A stretch of 64,000 nt of DNA, from assembly GCA_026874595.1 (NCBI GenBank), contig CM049311.1, positions 40,489,676 through 40,553,675 on the forward strand, given 5' to 3'. This document shows positions 12,100 to 23,810 of this stretch, piece after piece. How positions within the stretch are numbered: position 1 is the stretch's first letter; each line of letters begins with the position of its first letter. The notes under the pieces were generated by a model. It was not told the origin of the DNA, searched no databases, and was given only the letters and a program-made list of their open reading frames with translations. The translations under genes and the position numbers were made by a program. Source of the stretch: Sipunculus nudus. Lineage: Eukaryota; Annelida; Sipuncula; Golfingiida; Sipunculidae.

Positions 12100-14090
12100 A
12101 AACTAGCGCAGAGTTTTTTGTATCACACTTTTAATTAATCTGGGGGTACTTAGGAGCCCCATAGCTCAGAGGATATGGGTAACAGAGACCTTATTTCATA
12201 TTTCAATGGAGACCTTCATAGACCTCCTTTGATGTCAGTAGAAGATTCCAGGTCCAGTGTTTACGATTTGTGCCCTGTTAACAGATGACAGCTTCTTTGA
12301 AGGTTTCAAAAATACAGAAAAAAAATTGTAAAAATTAGAAAAATACAGGTGGGGTCACCAGTTTGCAGGAACTGATAGAACACTCCATGATCAATATTCA
12401 AATGAAGAATCATGGTGATCAATGCAGAAGTTATTCAGATACTCGAGCTTTTGTATCAAATTTTTAATTATTCTGAGGGGTACATACGAGACCCACAACT
12501 CCGAGGATATGAGTAACAGAGACCTTATTTTAAGTTTCCAAAGAGACTTTTCATGGACCTCCCTGGATGTCAAGTTAGAACATTCCAGGTTCAGCAGTTA
12601 TGATTTGTGCCCTGTTAACAGATGACAGCTTCTTTGAAGGTATCAAAAATAGAGAACAAAAATTGTAAAAATTAGAAAAAAATACAGATGGCACCACCAG
12701 TTTGCAGGAACTGATGGAATATTCCATGATCAATATTCATGCAAAGAATCATGGTGATCAAGGCAGTAGTTATTCAGATACTGAAGCTTTTGTACCAATT
12801 TTTTTATTATTTTGGGGGGGGGGGTACTTACAAGACCCATATATAGCTCCAAAAATATGGGTAACAGAGACCTAATTTCAGGTTTCCAAGGAGATTTTTT
12901 ATGGACCTCCCTGGATGTCAAGTTAGAAGATTCCAGGTCCAGTGGTTACGATTTGTGCCCTGTTAACAGATGACAGCTTCTTTGGAGGTATCAAAAATAG
13001 AGAAAAAAAATCATAAAAAATAAAAAATACAGGTGGTGCCACCAGTTTGCAGGAACTGATGGAACACTCCATGATCAATATTCATGCAAAAAATCATGGT
13101 GGTCAAGGCAGTAGTTATTTAGATACTGAAGTTTTTGTATCAAATTTTTTATTATTCTGGGGGGTTCCTACGAGACTCATAGCTTGGAAAATATGGGTAA
13201 CAGAGACTTAATTTCAGGTTTCCAAGGAGATTTTTTATTGACCTCCCTGGATGTCAAGTTAGAAGATTCCAGGTCCAGTGGTTATGATTTGTGCCCTGTT
13301 AACGGATGGCCCTGTTAACCAGACGGATGGACGACGGACATAGTGATCACTATAGCTCAGATGACTTTCAGTCAGCTGAGCTAAAAACTGAGAAAAAAAT
13401 TTGTAAAAATGTGGAAAAATACAGGTGGCATCGTAAGTCTGCAGAACCTGATGAAACACCCCATGATTAATATCCATGCAAAGAATTATGGTGATCGATG
13501 CATTAGTTATTCAGATACTGGAGCTTTTAATTGTATCAAATTTTTAATCATTCATGGGAGGTGCTTCTGAGCCCCATAATTCGGGAGGATATGGGTAGCA
13601 GAGACCTAATTTCAGTTTTCAATGGACCATTTTCATGGACCTCCCAGGATGTGAAGTAAGAAGATTCTAGGTCCAGTTGTTACAATTTGTGCCTGGTTAA
13701 TGGCCAAAAATACGTCAAAAATAGAAAAATACAGGTGGTGCCACCAGTCTGTAGAAACTAATGCAACACCCCATGATCAATATCCATGCAAAGAATCATG
13801 GTGATCAATGCATTATTTGATCAGATACTTGAGCTTTTGTATCTAATTTTCCATTATTCTGGGGGATACTTCAGAGCCCCTTAGCTCAGAGGTTATGGGT
13901 AACAGAGACCTGATTTCTTATTTCCAAGGAGATTTTTCATGGATCTCCCAAGAGGTTAAGTAAGCAGATTCCAGAACCAGTCATTATGATTTGTGCCTAA
14001 TTAACAGACAGACAGATGGACGGACAGATGCTGGACAAAGGGTGATCGCTTTAGCTCAATGACTTTCAGTCAGCTCAGCTTAAAACTACA
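12100..14090 (-). repeat. Roughly 340-bp tandem-core dispersed element with hairpin ends
   Basis: Six or so units, each with gggtaacagagacctaattt, tttccaaggagattttt, aagattccaggtccagtgg, gatttgtgccctgttaac and ggtggcgccaccag-like cores. Two ends of the form agctcagatgactttcagtc agctgagctaaaaa occur (13354-13387 and about 14053-14085), each preceded by a GACGGAC run. Units are oriented so that the TTTTTAGCTCAGCTGAC end is the start on the minus strand. Confidence 0.88.
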
Positions 14091-14099
14091 GAAACAATA

Positions 14100-15499
14100 T
14101 ATAATAAGATTGACCGATTGATATAGCTCTCCTGAAGAGTTATAATACAAGTAAAACTATGCCACTGATCAGTTTTAAAGTGTATACTTAATTAAACATA
14201 TACCATTTCATATCCTAACTCTACAGGGTACATCAAGCTAAAGAACATTATAAATACAGATTTCTAGGGACCCATGTATCACATTGCTCAGCTGAATTTT
14301 GTATAATTTTTGCATATGCAAAATATACTTAATTCTGTCACAGAATGGCATCTGTACTATTGTGTATCATAAGTGTTACTTTTTATTATTTACCCCCCTC
14401 CCTTAAGTCCATACCTATTCTGCCACCCTCATTAATTGAGTAAGGAGCCACCCCTGATAAAAGGCAAGGAAATAGTGTAACTATTTCAGGCATGGCAATG
14501 TGATATCTTTTCACTGTTTCCAATGAACTTTTCTCTGTGGAAGAGATTTCTTTAGCTTTCTCAATACATCATGCTGCATTGCTTTTCTTCTTGCAAGTTC
14601 TGTTGCTCTTTGAGATTTTTGTGATGGCAAAGCAGAGGTGAGATTTTCGGTCAGTTAGCTACTCACACTGTCAAGGTGCTGGACATTTAACTAGGCCTTG
14701 TTTTGGCCAAGCAGATATTCTCATTGCAGAGGATACTAAATTTGATGGTATACAAGGGACACAGTGTTTCTATGTTCTTGACTGTGGTTCCTCCCAGAGA
14801 GATGCTGGAGACTTTATAACTGTGGTTCAGTGATGCATTCCAGAGAGATGAGCCTTACATATTATCATTCTCAATTGGCAGTGGCAGAACTTGCTTCCTG
14901 TTGGTTGTATGTGCAACAAATTAATATTAATCTATATAACTGTCAGTGAAGCTTGCATTACACTCCATCACCGTAATAAGCTGCTGTAAGTCAAAATTAC
15001 CCTACTCCTGGTGGAAAGAAGCATAAACCAGGTGGGTTTCATTCCTTAATTATACTGAATTAGTAAATCAGATTATTTTACATATTTATTTTTTCTAAAT
15101 TGTTTTTTATTATTTGGGCATAAAAAAGTCTTGCCCTTCAGTTTTCTTCTAGGCAAGAACTTTGAATTAATCTGTAATCAGATATTTTCTTAATACCAAC
15201 ACATATATGAGATTTAAAGTAGCTTCTTTATTCTAATTGATTATATGACTTTTAAATTTTAGTTCCTTTTAGTTCCTTTTAGTTCCTTAGATTCCTAAGT
15301 ATTTTATTTTGATCACATTTTTTATCTGAACATCTCCAAATATAAAACATAAGGATTAGACTAATAGAGATGTTAACTTTGTAAAATTCCGGATGAGTTC
15401 TATTTTGTCATCATTAGTTTTAACTTATTTTGTGATATCCAGGGTTTTACTAACAGGAGACGGTTTTCCTCTGGTGTCACAATCTTCACTGCCATTCCA
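14100..15499. other. DNAI7 intron, unassigned
   Basis: AT-rich, with a small triplicate tagttcctttt at 15262-15290. No exon or element recognised. Confidence 0.5.
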
Positions 15500-16394
15500 T
15501 CCTATCATGTTCTTATGCTGGTGCCCTCATATCATGCACTTACACTGGTTTGTTCATATAATGTTCTTATGCTGGTTCCCTCAAATCATATACTTACACT
15601 TGTGCCCTGCATATAATGTGCTTTTGCTGGTTCCCTCATATCATGTACTAACACTGGTGCCCTCATATCATGTACTTACACTGGTTCCCTCATATCATGT
15701 ACTTACACTGGTTCCCTCATATCATGTACTTATGCTGGTGCTCCCATATCATGTACTTATACTGGTTCCCTCATATCATGTACTTATGCTGGTTCCCTAA
15801 TCATGTGCTTTTGCTGGTTCCCTAATATCATGTACTATCACTGGTGTCCTCATTTCATGTACTTACACTGGTTTAATCATATCATGTACTTATGCTGGTT
15901 CCCTCATATCATGTATTTATGCTGGTGCCCACATATCATGTACTTATACTGGTTCCCTCATATCATGTACTTATGCTGGTTCCCTCATATCATGTACTTT
16001 TGCTGCTTTGCTCATATCATGTTCTTAAGCTGGTTCCCTAATAAATGTACTAAATCTGGTGCCCTCATATAATGTACTTAAACTGGTTTGTTCATATAAT
16101 GTACTTATGCTGGTTCCCTCATATCATGTACTTATACACTTGTGCCCTGCATATAATGTGCTTTTGCTGGTTCCCTCATATCATGTACAAACACTGGTGC
16201 CCTCATATCATGTACTTACACTGGTTCCCTCATATCATGTACTTACACTGGTTCCCTCATATCATATACTTATGATGGTGCCCTCATATCATGCACTTAC
16301 ACTGGTGCCTTCATTTCATGAACTTACACTGGTTCCCTCATATCATGTACCTACACTGGTGCCCACATTTCATGTACTTACACTGGTTCCCTCA
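15500..16394 (-). repeat. 27-bp minisatellite carrying DNAI7 splice donors
   Basis: About 33 head-to-tail units of 27 bp. In gene sense a unit reads GAGGGAACCAGT|GTAAGT followed by acatgatat. The unit nearest the exon is the real exon end and donor (16382 is the last exon base). About ten units keep a perfect CAGTGTAAGT. A 540-bp block (20 units) is duplicated: 15535-15729 matches 16075-16269. Open frames seen across it arise because the unit is a multiple of three. Confidence 0.95.
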
Positions 16395-16636
16395 GCGTAG
16401 TCCTCTGAGAATGTCTCACTCATCTCGGTCATTTTCAGTTTGGTGGTGCGTTTCTTCGTGATAAGAAACAATGACCAATCATCCTCCAACAAAGCCTCAT
16501 CCTTCAAGTGTTCGGCTGCCTGAATCACAATACTGTTTTCATCGTTTACATCAGCATTCCACTTTGACCACTGATAAGCCATTGTTGATGCTGTCATGGC
16601 CATCTGCTGGTACAGCCGCTCCTCTGTCGCTGCATT
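16382..16636 (-). CDS. DNAI7: DNAI7/CASC1-like exon (penultimate), 3' end lies inside a minisatellite
   Basis: An 85-codon exon, phase 0 at both ends. It starts NAATEERLYQQMAMTAST, contains YQWSKWN and DDWSLFLITKKRTTKLKM, and ends SEDYAEGTS. The WSKWN block and the K-KM-E-SE-FSE stretch are recognisable DNAI7/CASC1 family signatures. The acceptor is ttgacag and the donor is AGT|GTAAGT. The last 13 exon bases plus the donor are repeated many times in the 27-bp array that begins at this donor (15500-16394). Read-through past the donor meets TGA within four codons. Confidence 0.93.
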
Positions 16637-17799
16637 CTGTCAATGAGTGTGATAAGTTCTCAGTAACACTCTTACCTTCCTACTTTCTGCAATGTGATCA
16701 TTTAAATACTTTCTTAAATATCAATTTTTATGCAACAAAGATTGTCTTAACAAGAAATTTATTTGCTTGTCTATACATTACATACATAAGGCACTTTTTG
16801 GAATCCTGTCCTTGGTTTTGATCTTTCATATGAACATGTAGTCACACAGGGAGCCAATCTTGTGTAGTTGCTGCAGATGACATTAGCTGGCTCATACATA
16901 CATACCCTGAGTCCAGCTTATAATGGTTAATAGGGGTAGTTACAGGCAAAATGTCACATGAAAGCTTTTCTGCTTCTGGTAAGGATTTGTATATAATATA
17001 GAACTACCAAATTAACCATTAAGAAGAAATATTGATGAAAATATCTTTGTAGGATAAGGTAGATGTTCTACATTTCTAAATGTGAGGATCTGATGAAAAT
17101 GTTTTCTAATGATAAACTGTTACCAATATGGAACACCATCTTCTACCTCTCTGGTTAAACTGTTGCCTCTGGACAGCTTTTAAAATTGTTTATCTATTGT
17201 TGCTGAACAGCTTTTGTTTAAACTTTTGTCTCGGGTCAGATAGTCCACTGGGCCAGTTTACAGTGGCCGATGGTATACCAATAAATCACACTGGACCTTA
17301 TGTGTTTTATATTCTTTTTCTCAAATAGTAGCCCATCCCTAATGGCAGTTAGCCAAAATGCTGAGTTGCCTTTACTGACCAAGTGCAGAGCCCTTGTTTC
17401 AACTACTAGAGTACATGAATCATTTGTCATCCATGCTGTTAGTCCTGGCTAATTTACTGAAACAAATGAATGCACACAAAACTTGTTTAGGGAGCCAAGG
17501 AACTTATAACATCAAATACAGTGTGTGTATGTATGTATGTATATTATAAATGTGTGTGTGTATAAAGATGTTTATAAATTTTTCCTGATATAAAAAAAAT
17601 TTCCAGAAAGAAAAGATCTGTAATCAACAAAAATAAACTCAATGTAGAGTCATGTTGGTAGAGTGGCAAACTTTGTTGAATGCCTAAGAACACTATATTT
17701 TGTGTATATAAACAAACCTGGAGTGTAGAGTAAGTCCCTTTAACAGTACCCGGCACTGGTTAACAAAACTTTAAGACATACTGATGTTGTGATCCTTAC
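16637..17799. other. DNAI7 intron, unassigned
   Basis: A short GTGTGTATGTATG microsatellite at about 17520-17560. Nothing else identifiable. Confidence 0.5.
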
Positions 17800-17871
17800 C
17801 TTGGTTTGGACACTGACATACTTTGATGAGTCTCTTGCTGGGAACAGGTTTATGCCAGCCTCCTTCATGAC
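17800..17871 (-). CDS. DNAI7: DNAI7/CASC1-like exon
   Basis: A 24-codon exon, phase 0 at both ends: VMKEAGINLFPARDSSKYVS followed by VQTK. The acceptor is ttggcag and the donor is AAG|gtaagg. The KEAGINLFP block is nearly identical to my recollection of the human CASC1 segment, which makes this one of the strongest identifiers of the gene. It joins in frame to both neighbouring exons. Confidence 0.95.
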
Positions 17872-18315
17872 CTGCCAATAACAAACATCACAACATAAAG
17901 GTCATGACTTGTACTGTAATCTGTGACCCTGTGACTTGTACCAACAGATCCAAACAAAACAAAGACTGACAGTGAAAAACACAGCACAGCTAACCTTTAT
18001 TCCTAATTATCATTGATTGTACTGAGGAAAACTGACATTCTGTGACATTATTTCCATTGTCTCTGAAAACTGAATTCATCTTGGGAATAGTAATTGTTAC
18101 ATGCATATCAAGATGAAAAATGCTTACTATAAATCAGCATTGGAAAGAAACCCTGACTTGGCCTGATGATATGACAATATGTTTCAAAGTTATCAAACTG
18201 CTACCAAACTCCCATATGATACAGGCTCTGCAACTGCATAATGAGTGAAGCTGTATAAATGAATAACAATAAAAACCTGCTCGACTGTTTTATTGCTGAA
18301 AATAGACTTGTTTAC

Positions 18316-18405
18316 CTTAATGAGCTCTCTGGGTGGCATCCACTTTCCACGAATATGAGCCAATTCTGGGCGGTCAGCTGGCTGAGTCAAACAACAATCT
18401 CCCTC
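18316..18405 (-). CDS. DNAI7: DNAI7/CASC1-like exon
   Basis: A 30-codon exon, phase 0 at both ends, starting EGDCCLTQPADRPEL and ending HIRGKWMPPRELIK. The acceptor is ttcttgtag and the donor is AAG|gtaaac. The G-W-P-ELI pattern ahead of KEAGINLFP matches the family order. A 48-bp minisatellite (about 18.49-19.33 kb) lies about 80 bp upstream of the acceptor. Confidence 0.93.
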
Positions 18406-18489
18406 CTACAAGAACACAAGTGGTTGATTATAGGAGAGCAACTGGATTGTTTGAAACATCAAGCTAGGTTTCCTTAGGATGAGTGTTCC

Positions 18490-19335
18490 CTGAACTAGTA
18501 TTAGAACTTAGCTAAGTTTCTCTGTGTGAGTTTTGTTTGCCTGGTCCAGTATTTGAACCTAGCTGAGTTTCTCTGTGTGAGTTTTCCTTGGACCAGTATT
18601 TGAACCAAGCTAAGTTTCTCTGTGTAAATTTCCCCCCTGGACCAGTATTTGAACCTAGCTAAGTTTCTCTGTGTTTATTTTCCCTTGGACTAGTATTTGA
18701 ACCTAGCTAAGTTTCTCTGTGTTAATTTCCCCCCTAGACCAGTATTTGAACCTAGCTGAGTTCCTCTGTATGGGTTTCCCCCTAGACCAGTATTTGAACC
18801 TAGCTAAGTTTCTCTGTGTTAATTTTCTCCCGGACCAGTATTTGAACCTCGCTAAGTTTCTCTGTGTGGGTTTTCCCCTGGACCAGTATTTGAATCTAGC
18901 TGAGTTTCTCTGTATTAATTTTCCCCCTGGCCCTGTATTTGAATCTAGCTAAGATTCTCTGTGTAAATTTTCCCCCTTGACCAGTATTTGAACCTAGCTT
19001 AGTTTCTCTATGTGGGTTTTCTCCTCGACCAGTGATTGAACCTAGTGAAGTTTCTCTGTGTTAATTTTCCCCTTGGACCAGTATTTGAACCTAGTTAAGT
19101 TTTGTATTAATTTTCCCCCATGCCTGTATTTGAACTTAGCTAAGTTTCTCTGTGGTAATTCCTCCCTGGACCAGTATTTGAACCTAGTTAAGTTCCTCTG
19201 TGTGAGTTATTTGAACCTAGCTTAGTTTCTCTGTGTGAGTATTCCCTGGATCAGTATTTGAACCTAGCTGACTTTCTCATTGTGGGTAATTTGAACCTAA
19301 ACAAGTTTTGTCTGTGTGAGTTTTGCCTCAACCAG
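18490..19335. repeat. About 48-bp minisatellite in a DNAI7 intron
   Basis: About 17 diverged units, plus-strand consensus around tttgaacctagctaag, tttctctgtgtgag and ttccccctggaccagta. Unit length varies through indels. It begins about 80 bp upstream (gene sense) of the acceptor at 18405. I see no exon-like or donor-like copy in it, unlike the 27-bp and 36-bp arrays. Confidence 0.9.
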
Positions 19336-19680
19336 AATTTTCTGGTTGAACCATATCAAAGTTCCTCTTAATTATTTGGCTTAAAATTGGTCCACAAGCC
19401 TGGAAGGACAGAAGGAAGAACGGCACGACAGACGTATGAACAGAGGTGTTACTATATCCCCTCCTGAAACTTCATTGCAAGGAGATAATAATGTTAATAC
19501 ATGCCACCCAACTTTGATTGTATTATTTGATTAGCTCAAAGTCAAACCAGAATTTGTACCTTATCAAAGTTCCTCTTAGTTATTTGGCTTAAAATTGGTC
19601 CCTCAGCCAATTCTTGAAGATTGTATTATTTAATTAGCTCAAAGTGAAAGTTGCATTTTCTCATTAAAATGACTAATTAC
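19336..19680. repeat. Two-copy diverged repeat, intronic
   Basis: The segments caaagttcctctta, ttatttggcttaaaattgg and attagctcaaagt each occur twice, about 100-200 bp apart (for example around 19358 and 19565). No coding signal. Confidence 0.6.
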
Positions 19681-19767
19681 AGGCATGGCACAGCACTAAT
19701 ATCAAGGTAAAGTCAGAGTTCTGGCTGTGTTGACAAAGGACATAAGATTTCATAGGAACAGAAATAC

Positions 19768-19934
19768 CTTGATCTCAATTTCTACTTCAACAATGGCAGC
19801 AATGATGGTGAGCAGAGCGCTGTTCGTGGTGTGAGGTCTGAGCTCCCAGGACTGGTATGGCATGTTGATATGGGCATCTTGGATGAGAGCCATCTTTCCA
19901 AAGAAACAGGTTTTGAAGCTCAGCACACGGTTCT
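19768..19934 (-). CDS. DNAI7: DNAI7/CASC1-like exon with the family core LIQDAHINMPYQSWELRP
   Basis: A 167-nt exon (2 nt completing a split Glu codon, then 55 codons). It reads NRVLSFKTCFFGKMA, then LIQDAHINMPYQSWELRP, then a hydrophobic LLTIIAAIVEVEIEIK. The 18-residue core is the best conserved stretch of DNAI7/CASC1 known to me and settles the identity. The acceptor is gatttacag and the donor is AAG|gtattt. Frame is kept into EGDCC of the next exon. Confidence 0.97.
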
Positions 19935-21110
19935 CTGTAAATCAGCAAAAAATCTTTAAAGTGTCAGGATGTTACTGTAAAAATGGCCTATCAGTTCTCT
20001 ACAAGTATACATGAAAGAGAAGGAACTTGTGTGGCAGATTTTTGGTAAGAGCCCCTTAACATAGGCATCCTCCTCCAAGGTCATGGTCTTCAGTTTTAAG
20101 TCCTGTCCAAGATCTCAGTGGTAACAATGTGTGTATAGAATTTGAGGAAAAATATGCAGTTCTTCAAAAGTTATGTATTTCACCAAATCCAGTATTTCTG
20201 CAGATTTGACACCAAAAAACCAAGGTCAAGGTAAACAAGTCTTCAAACAAATCCAAGATCTTTGTGGAACCTATTTGTGTGTCAAATTTGAGGGAAAAAT
20301 ATACAGTTCTTCAAAAGTTATCAGGTTAACAACTAGGGACCTATGGGCTCAGCTGTATTTGTCTATTAGGATATTTTTAAAGAAATTTAAAGGTCCTGTG
20401 ACCATAACCAATGACTTTGTGACCAAAAAATCTGTGAACTTATTATCCCTGAACTTGCAGCATTTAAATTATTGTAACATTCTTCAAAAAAGTGCGGGTC
20501 CAGTGACCTTGACCTCTGACAAGGTAACCTCAAAATCTACAGATTTCTTCCATTTTGGGCAAGTAAGCCATGTGTGAAAGATGGAATGTTTGGGATGAAA
20601 ATTTTGATTTACATTGCATCCACAATCTTTTAGAGATATGGCTCCTGTGACCTTCACTTTTGACCTCTGGACCCTGAAAATCAAAATGTTTTTTAACTTA
20701 AGTGGTGGGTCATTAATAAATCAAGTTTGAAGCCAATCTGTCTAGCCAAAGCAGAATTATCATCCATAAACTAGTTTGTGACCTTGACCTTTGACCCCAG
20801 GACCCCAAATCGAAAAGAATCTTCCCCTATTGGCAGGTGAGTAATATCTTGAAGATGGAAGTTTGTGATGAAAAGTTTGGCTTGAAATGCATACACATTC
20901 CTTTAAAAGAAATGGGTCCTGTGACCTTTACCTTTAACCTTTGGACCCTAAAATCGGCAGGGTTCTTACTTTAGTGGTAAGCCATACATAAGTTAAGTTT
21001 GAAACCAATATGTCAGCCTACACTGGAGTTATCATCTAGAAACTAAATTGTTAACAGATGGCCCCTGTGATTACTATGGGGCATCCACTTGTGATCAATA
21101 AATACACCAG
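19935..21110 (-). repeat. Dispersed repeat with inverted AGGTCA half-sites
   Basis: Units of about 150-190 bp with tgaccttgacctttgacccc (20779-20798) and variants near 20508, 20648, 20921. It is the same family as 1-1480 but in the opposite orientation. No gene. Confidence 0.8.
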
Positions 21111-21169
21111 GTTTTGGGACACTAGATGGAATCACAGCTGAGAAACTGACATGATTGTTGTCATTTTAT

Positions 21170-23810
21170 AGTAAAAAAAATAGAAAAATATTTGTAAAAA
21201 TATGGGTGGTGCCACCACTTTTCGGGAACTACCAAAACTAGTCATGGTCAATATTAAAGGCAAGATTCATGACAATCCATGCATTAATTATCAAGATATT
21301 GGAGGTTTTGTATCAAATTTTTTATTATTTTTGGGGGTACTTACAAGCCCCTTGGCTCGGAGGAAATAGGTTGCAGTGACCTATTTTAAGGTTTCCAAGG
21401 AGATTTTTATGGACCTCCCTTGATATTAAGTTAAAGGCTTCTAGGGTCAGCGGTTACCATTTGTGCCCTGCTAACGGATGACCGGACGGCCAGATGACCG
21501 AATGGCCGGACGGATGACAGACAAAGCGCCATACCTATATCTCAGTTGACTTTTAGTGTGTCAAACTTGAGTTCAAAAGTTATGAGGTTAAAGACAAGTG
21601 GCCCATGGGCCATGACGCTCAGCTGAATTCAAGGAATGTTGAACAATGAGCAAAATGACTGCCAGAGTGCAAACAAATCATGAATTTTGTGAAAAGTCCT
21701 TAGAAATGGGTTTCAGTGGGCTTTTGGACAGATGACAACTTCATTTGAAGGTCTCATAAATAGAAAAAAAATGCGTAAAAATTTGAAAAAAATACAGGGA
21801 GTGCCACCAGTGTGCAGGAACTGATGAAACACTCCATGATCAATATATGTCCAAAGAATCATGGCTATGAAGGCATTAGTTATTCAGATACTGGAGCTTT
21901 TGTTTGTATCAAATTTTTAATTATTCTTGGGGGTATTTATGAGCCCTATACACAGAAAATATGGGTAACAGAAACCTAATTTCAGGTTTCCAAGGAGATT
22001 TTTCATTAGTCTCCCTGGATGTCAAGTAAGAAGATTCTAGGTACAGCAGTTACAGTTTGTGGCATGTTAACAGATGACCACTTCATTTGAAGGTCTCATA
22101 AATAGAGAAAAAATGTCTAAAAAATCGAAAAAAAATACAGGTGGCGCCACCCGTTTGCAGGAACTGATGGAATACTCCATGATCAACATGCCTGCAAAGA
22201 ATCTTGGAGATCAATGCATTGGTTATTCAGATACTGGAGTTTTGTATCAAATTTTTAATTATTCTGAGGGGTACTTACTAGGAAGGATATGGGTAACAGA
22301 GAACTAATGTAATGTTTTCACAGAGACTTTTCATGAACCTCCCTTGATGTCAAGTTAGAAGAATCTAGGTCCAGTGGTTACGATTTGTGCCCTGTTAACA
22401 GATGACAGCTTCTTTGAAGGTCTCCAAAATAAAGAAAAAATTTCGTAAAAATTGAAAAAAAATACAGATGGCACCACCAGTTTGCAGGAACTGATGGAAC
22501 ATCCCATGATCAATATTCATGCAAAGACTCATGGTGATCAATGCAGTAGTTATTCAGAGACTTGAGTTTTTGTATCCAATTTTGCATTATTCTTGGGGCT
22601 ACTTCGGATCCCCATAGCTCCAAGGATATGGGTAACAGAGACCTAATTTCAGGTTTTCAAGGAGATTTTTCATGGGCCTCCCTGGATATTAAGTTTGAAG
22701 ATTCCAGGTCCAGTGGTTACAATTTGTGCCCTGTTAACAGATGACAGTTTGATTGAGGTCTGAAAAAAAAGAGAAAAAAATTTGTAAAAATTCTAAAAAA
22801 TACAGGTGGCACCACCAGTCTGCAGGAACTGATGGAACATCTCATGATCAATATTCATGCAAAGAATCGTGGTGATCAATGCAGTAGTTATTCAGATACT
22901 TGAGCTTTTGTATCAAATTTGCATTATTCTGGGGGGTACTTCGGATCCCCATAGCTCCAAGGATATGGGTAACAGAGACCTAATTTCAGGTTTTCAAGGA
23001 GATTTTTCATGGACCTCCCTGAATATTACGTTAGATGATTCCAGGTCCAGTGGTTAGGATTTGTGCCCTGTTAACAGATTACAGTTTCATTGAGGTTTGA
23101 AAAAAAAAAAGAGAAAAAAATTTGCAAAAATTTGAAAAAATTCAGGTGGCGCCACCAGTCTGCAGGAACTGATGGAACATCCCATGATCAATATTCATGC
23201 AAAGAATCTTGGTGATCAATGCAGTGGTTATTCAGATACTTGAGCTTTTGTATCAAATTTTGCATTTTTCTGGGGGATACTTCAGAGCCCCATAGCTCTA
23301 AGGTTTTGGGTAACAGAGACCTAATTTTCAGTTTCCAAGAAGACTTTTCATTGGCCTCTCTGCATGTCAAGAAAGAAGATTCTAGGTCCAGCCGTTATGA
23401 TTTGTGCCCTGTTAACAGATGACTGCATCTTTTAAGGTCTCAAAAATAGAGAAAGAAAACTGTAAAATATAGAAAAAATACAGGTGACGCCACCAGTCTG
23501 CAGAAACCGATGAAACTCTCCATGATCAATATCCATGCAAAGAATCATGGTGATCAATGCATTAGTTGTTCAGATATTTGAGTTTTTGTATCAAATTTTC
23601 ATTATTCTGGGGGGTACTTCAGAGCCCCATAGCTTGAAGAATCTGGGTAACAGAGACCTAATTCCAGGTTTCCAAAGAGATTTTTCATGGGCCTCCCCAC
23701 ATGTCAAGATATAAGATTCTAGGTCCAGTTGTTATGATTTGTGCCCTGTTAACAGATGAATGCATCTTTTAAGGTCTCAAAAACAGAGAAAAAAATCATA
23801 AAAACTGATG
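21170..23810 (-). repeat. Tandem-core dispersed element, second large block
   Basis: About seven units of the 340-bp type seen at 12.1-14.1 kb, with gggtaacagagacctaattt, gttaacagatgacag and ggtggcgccacc cores (for example 22140, 23146). The run at 21.48-21.53 kb of GGACGG/GGCCGGACGG is the end-associated simple sequence. Open frames here are repeat artefacts. Confidence 0.88.

Noticed and set aside
15393-16400. Plus-strand open frames rich in LVPSYHVLT or HIMYLCWFP repeats, looking like membrane repeats
   Set aside because: They are translations of the 27-bp minisatellite, antisense to DNAI7, with several frames open at once.
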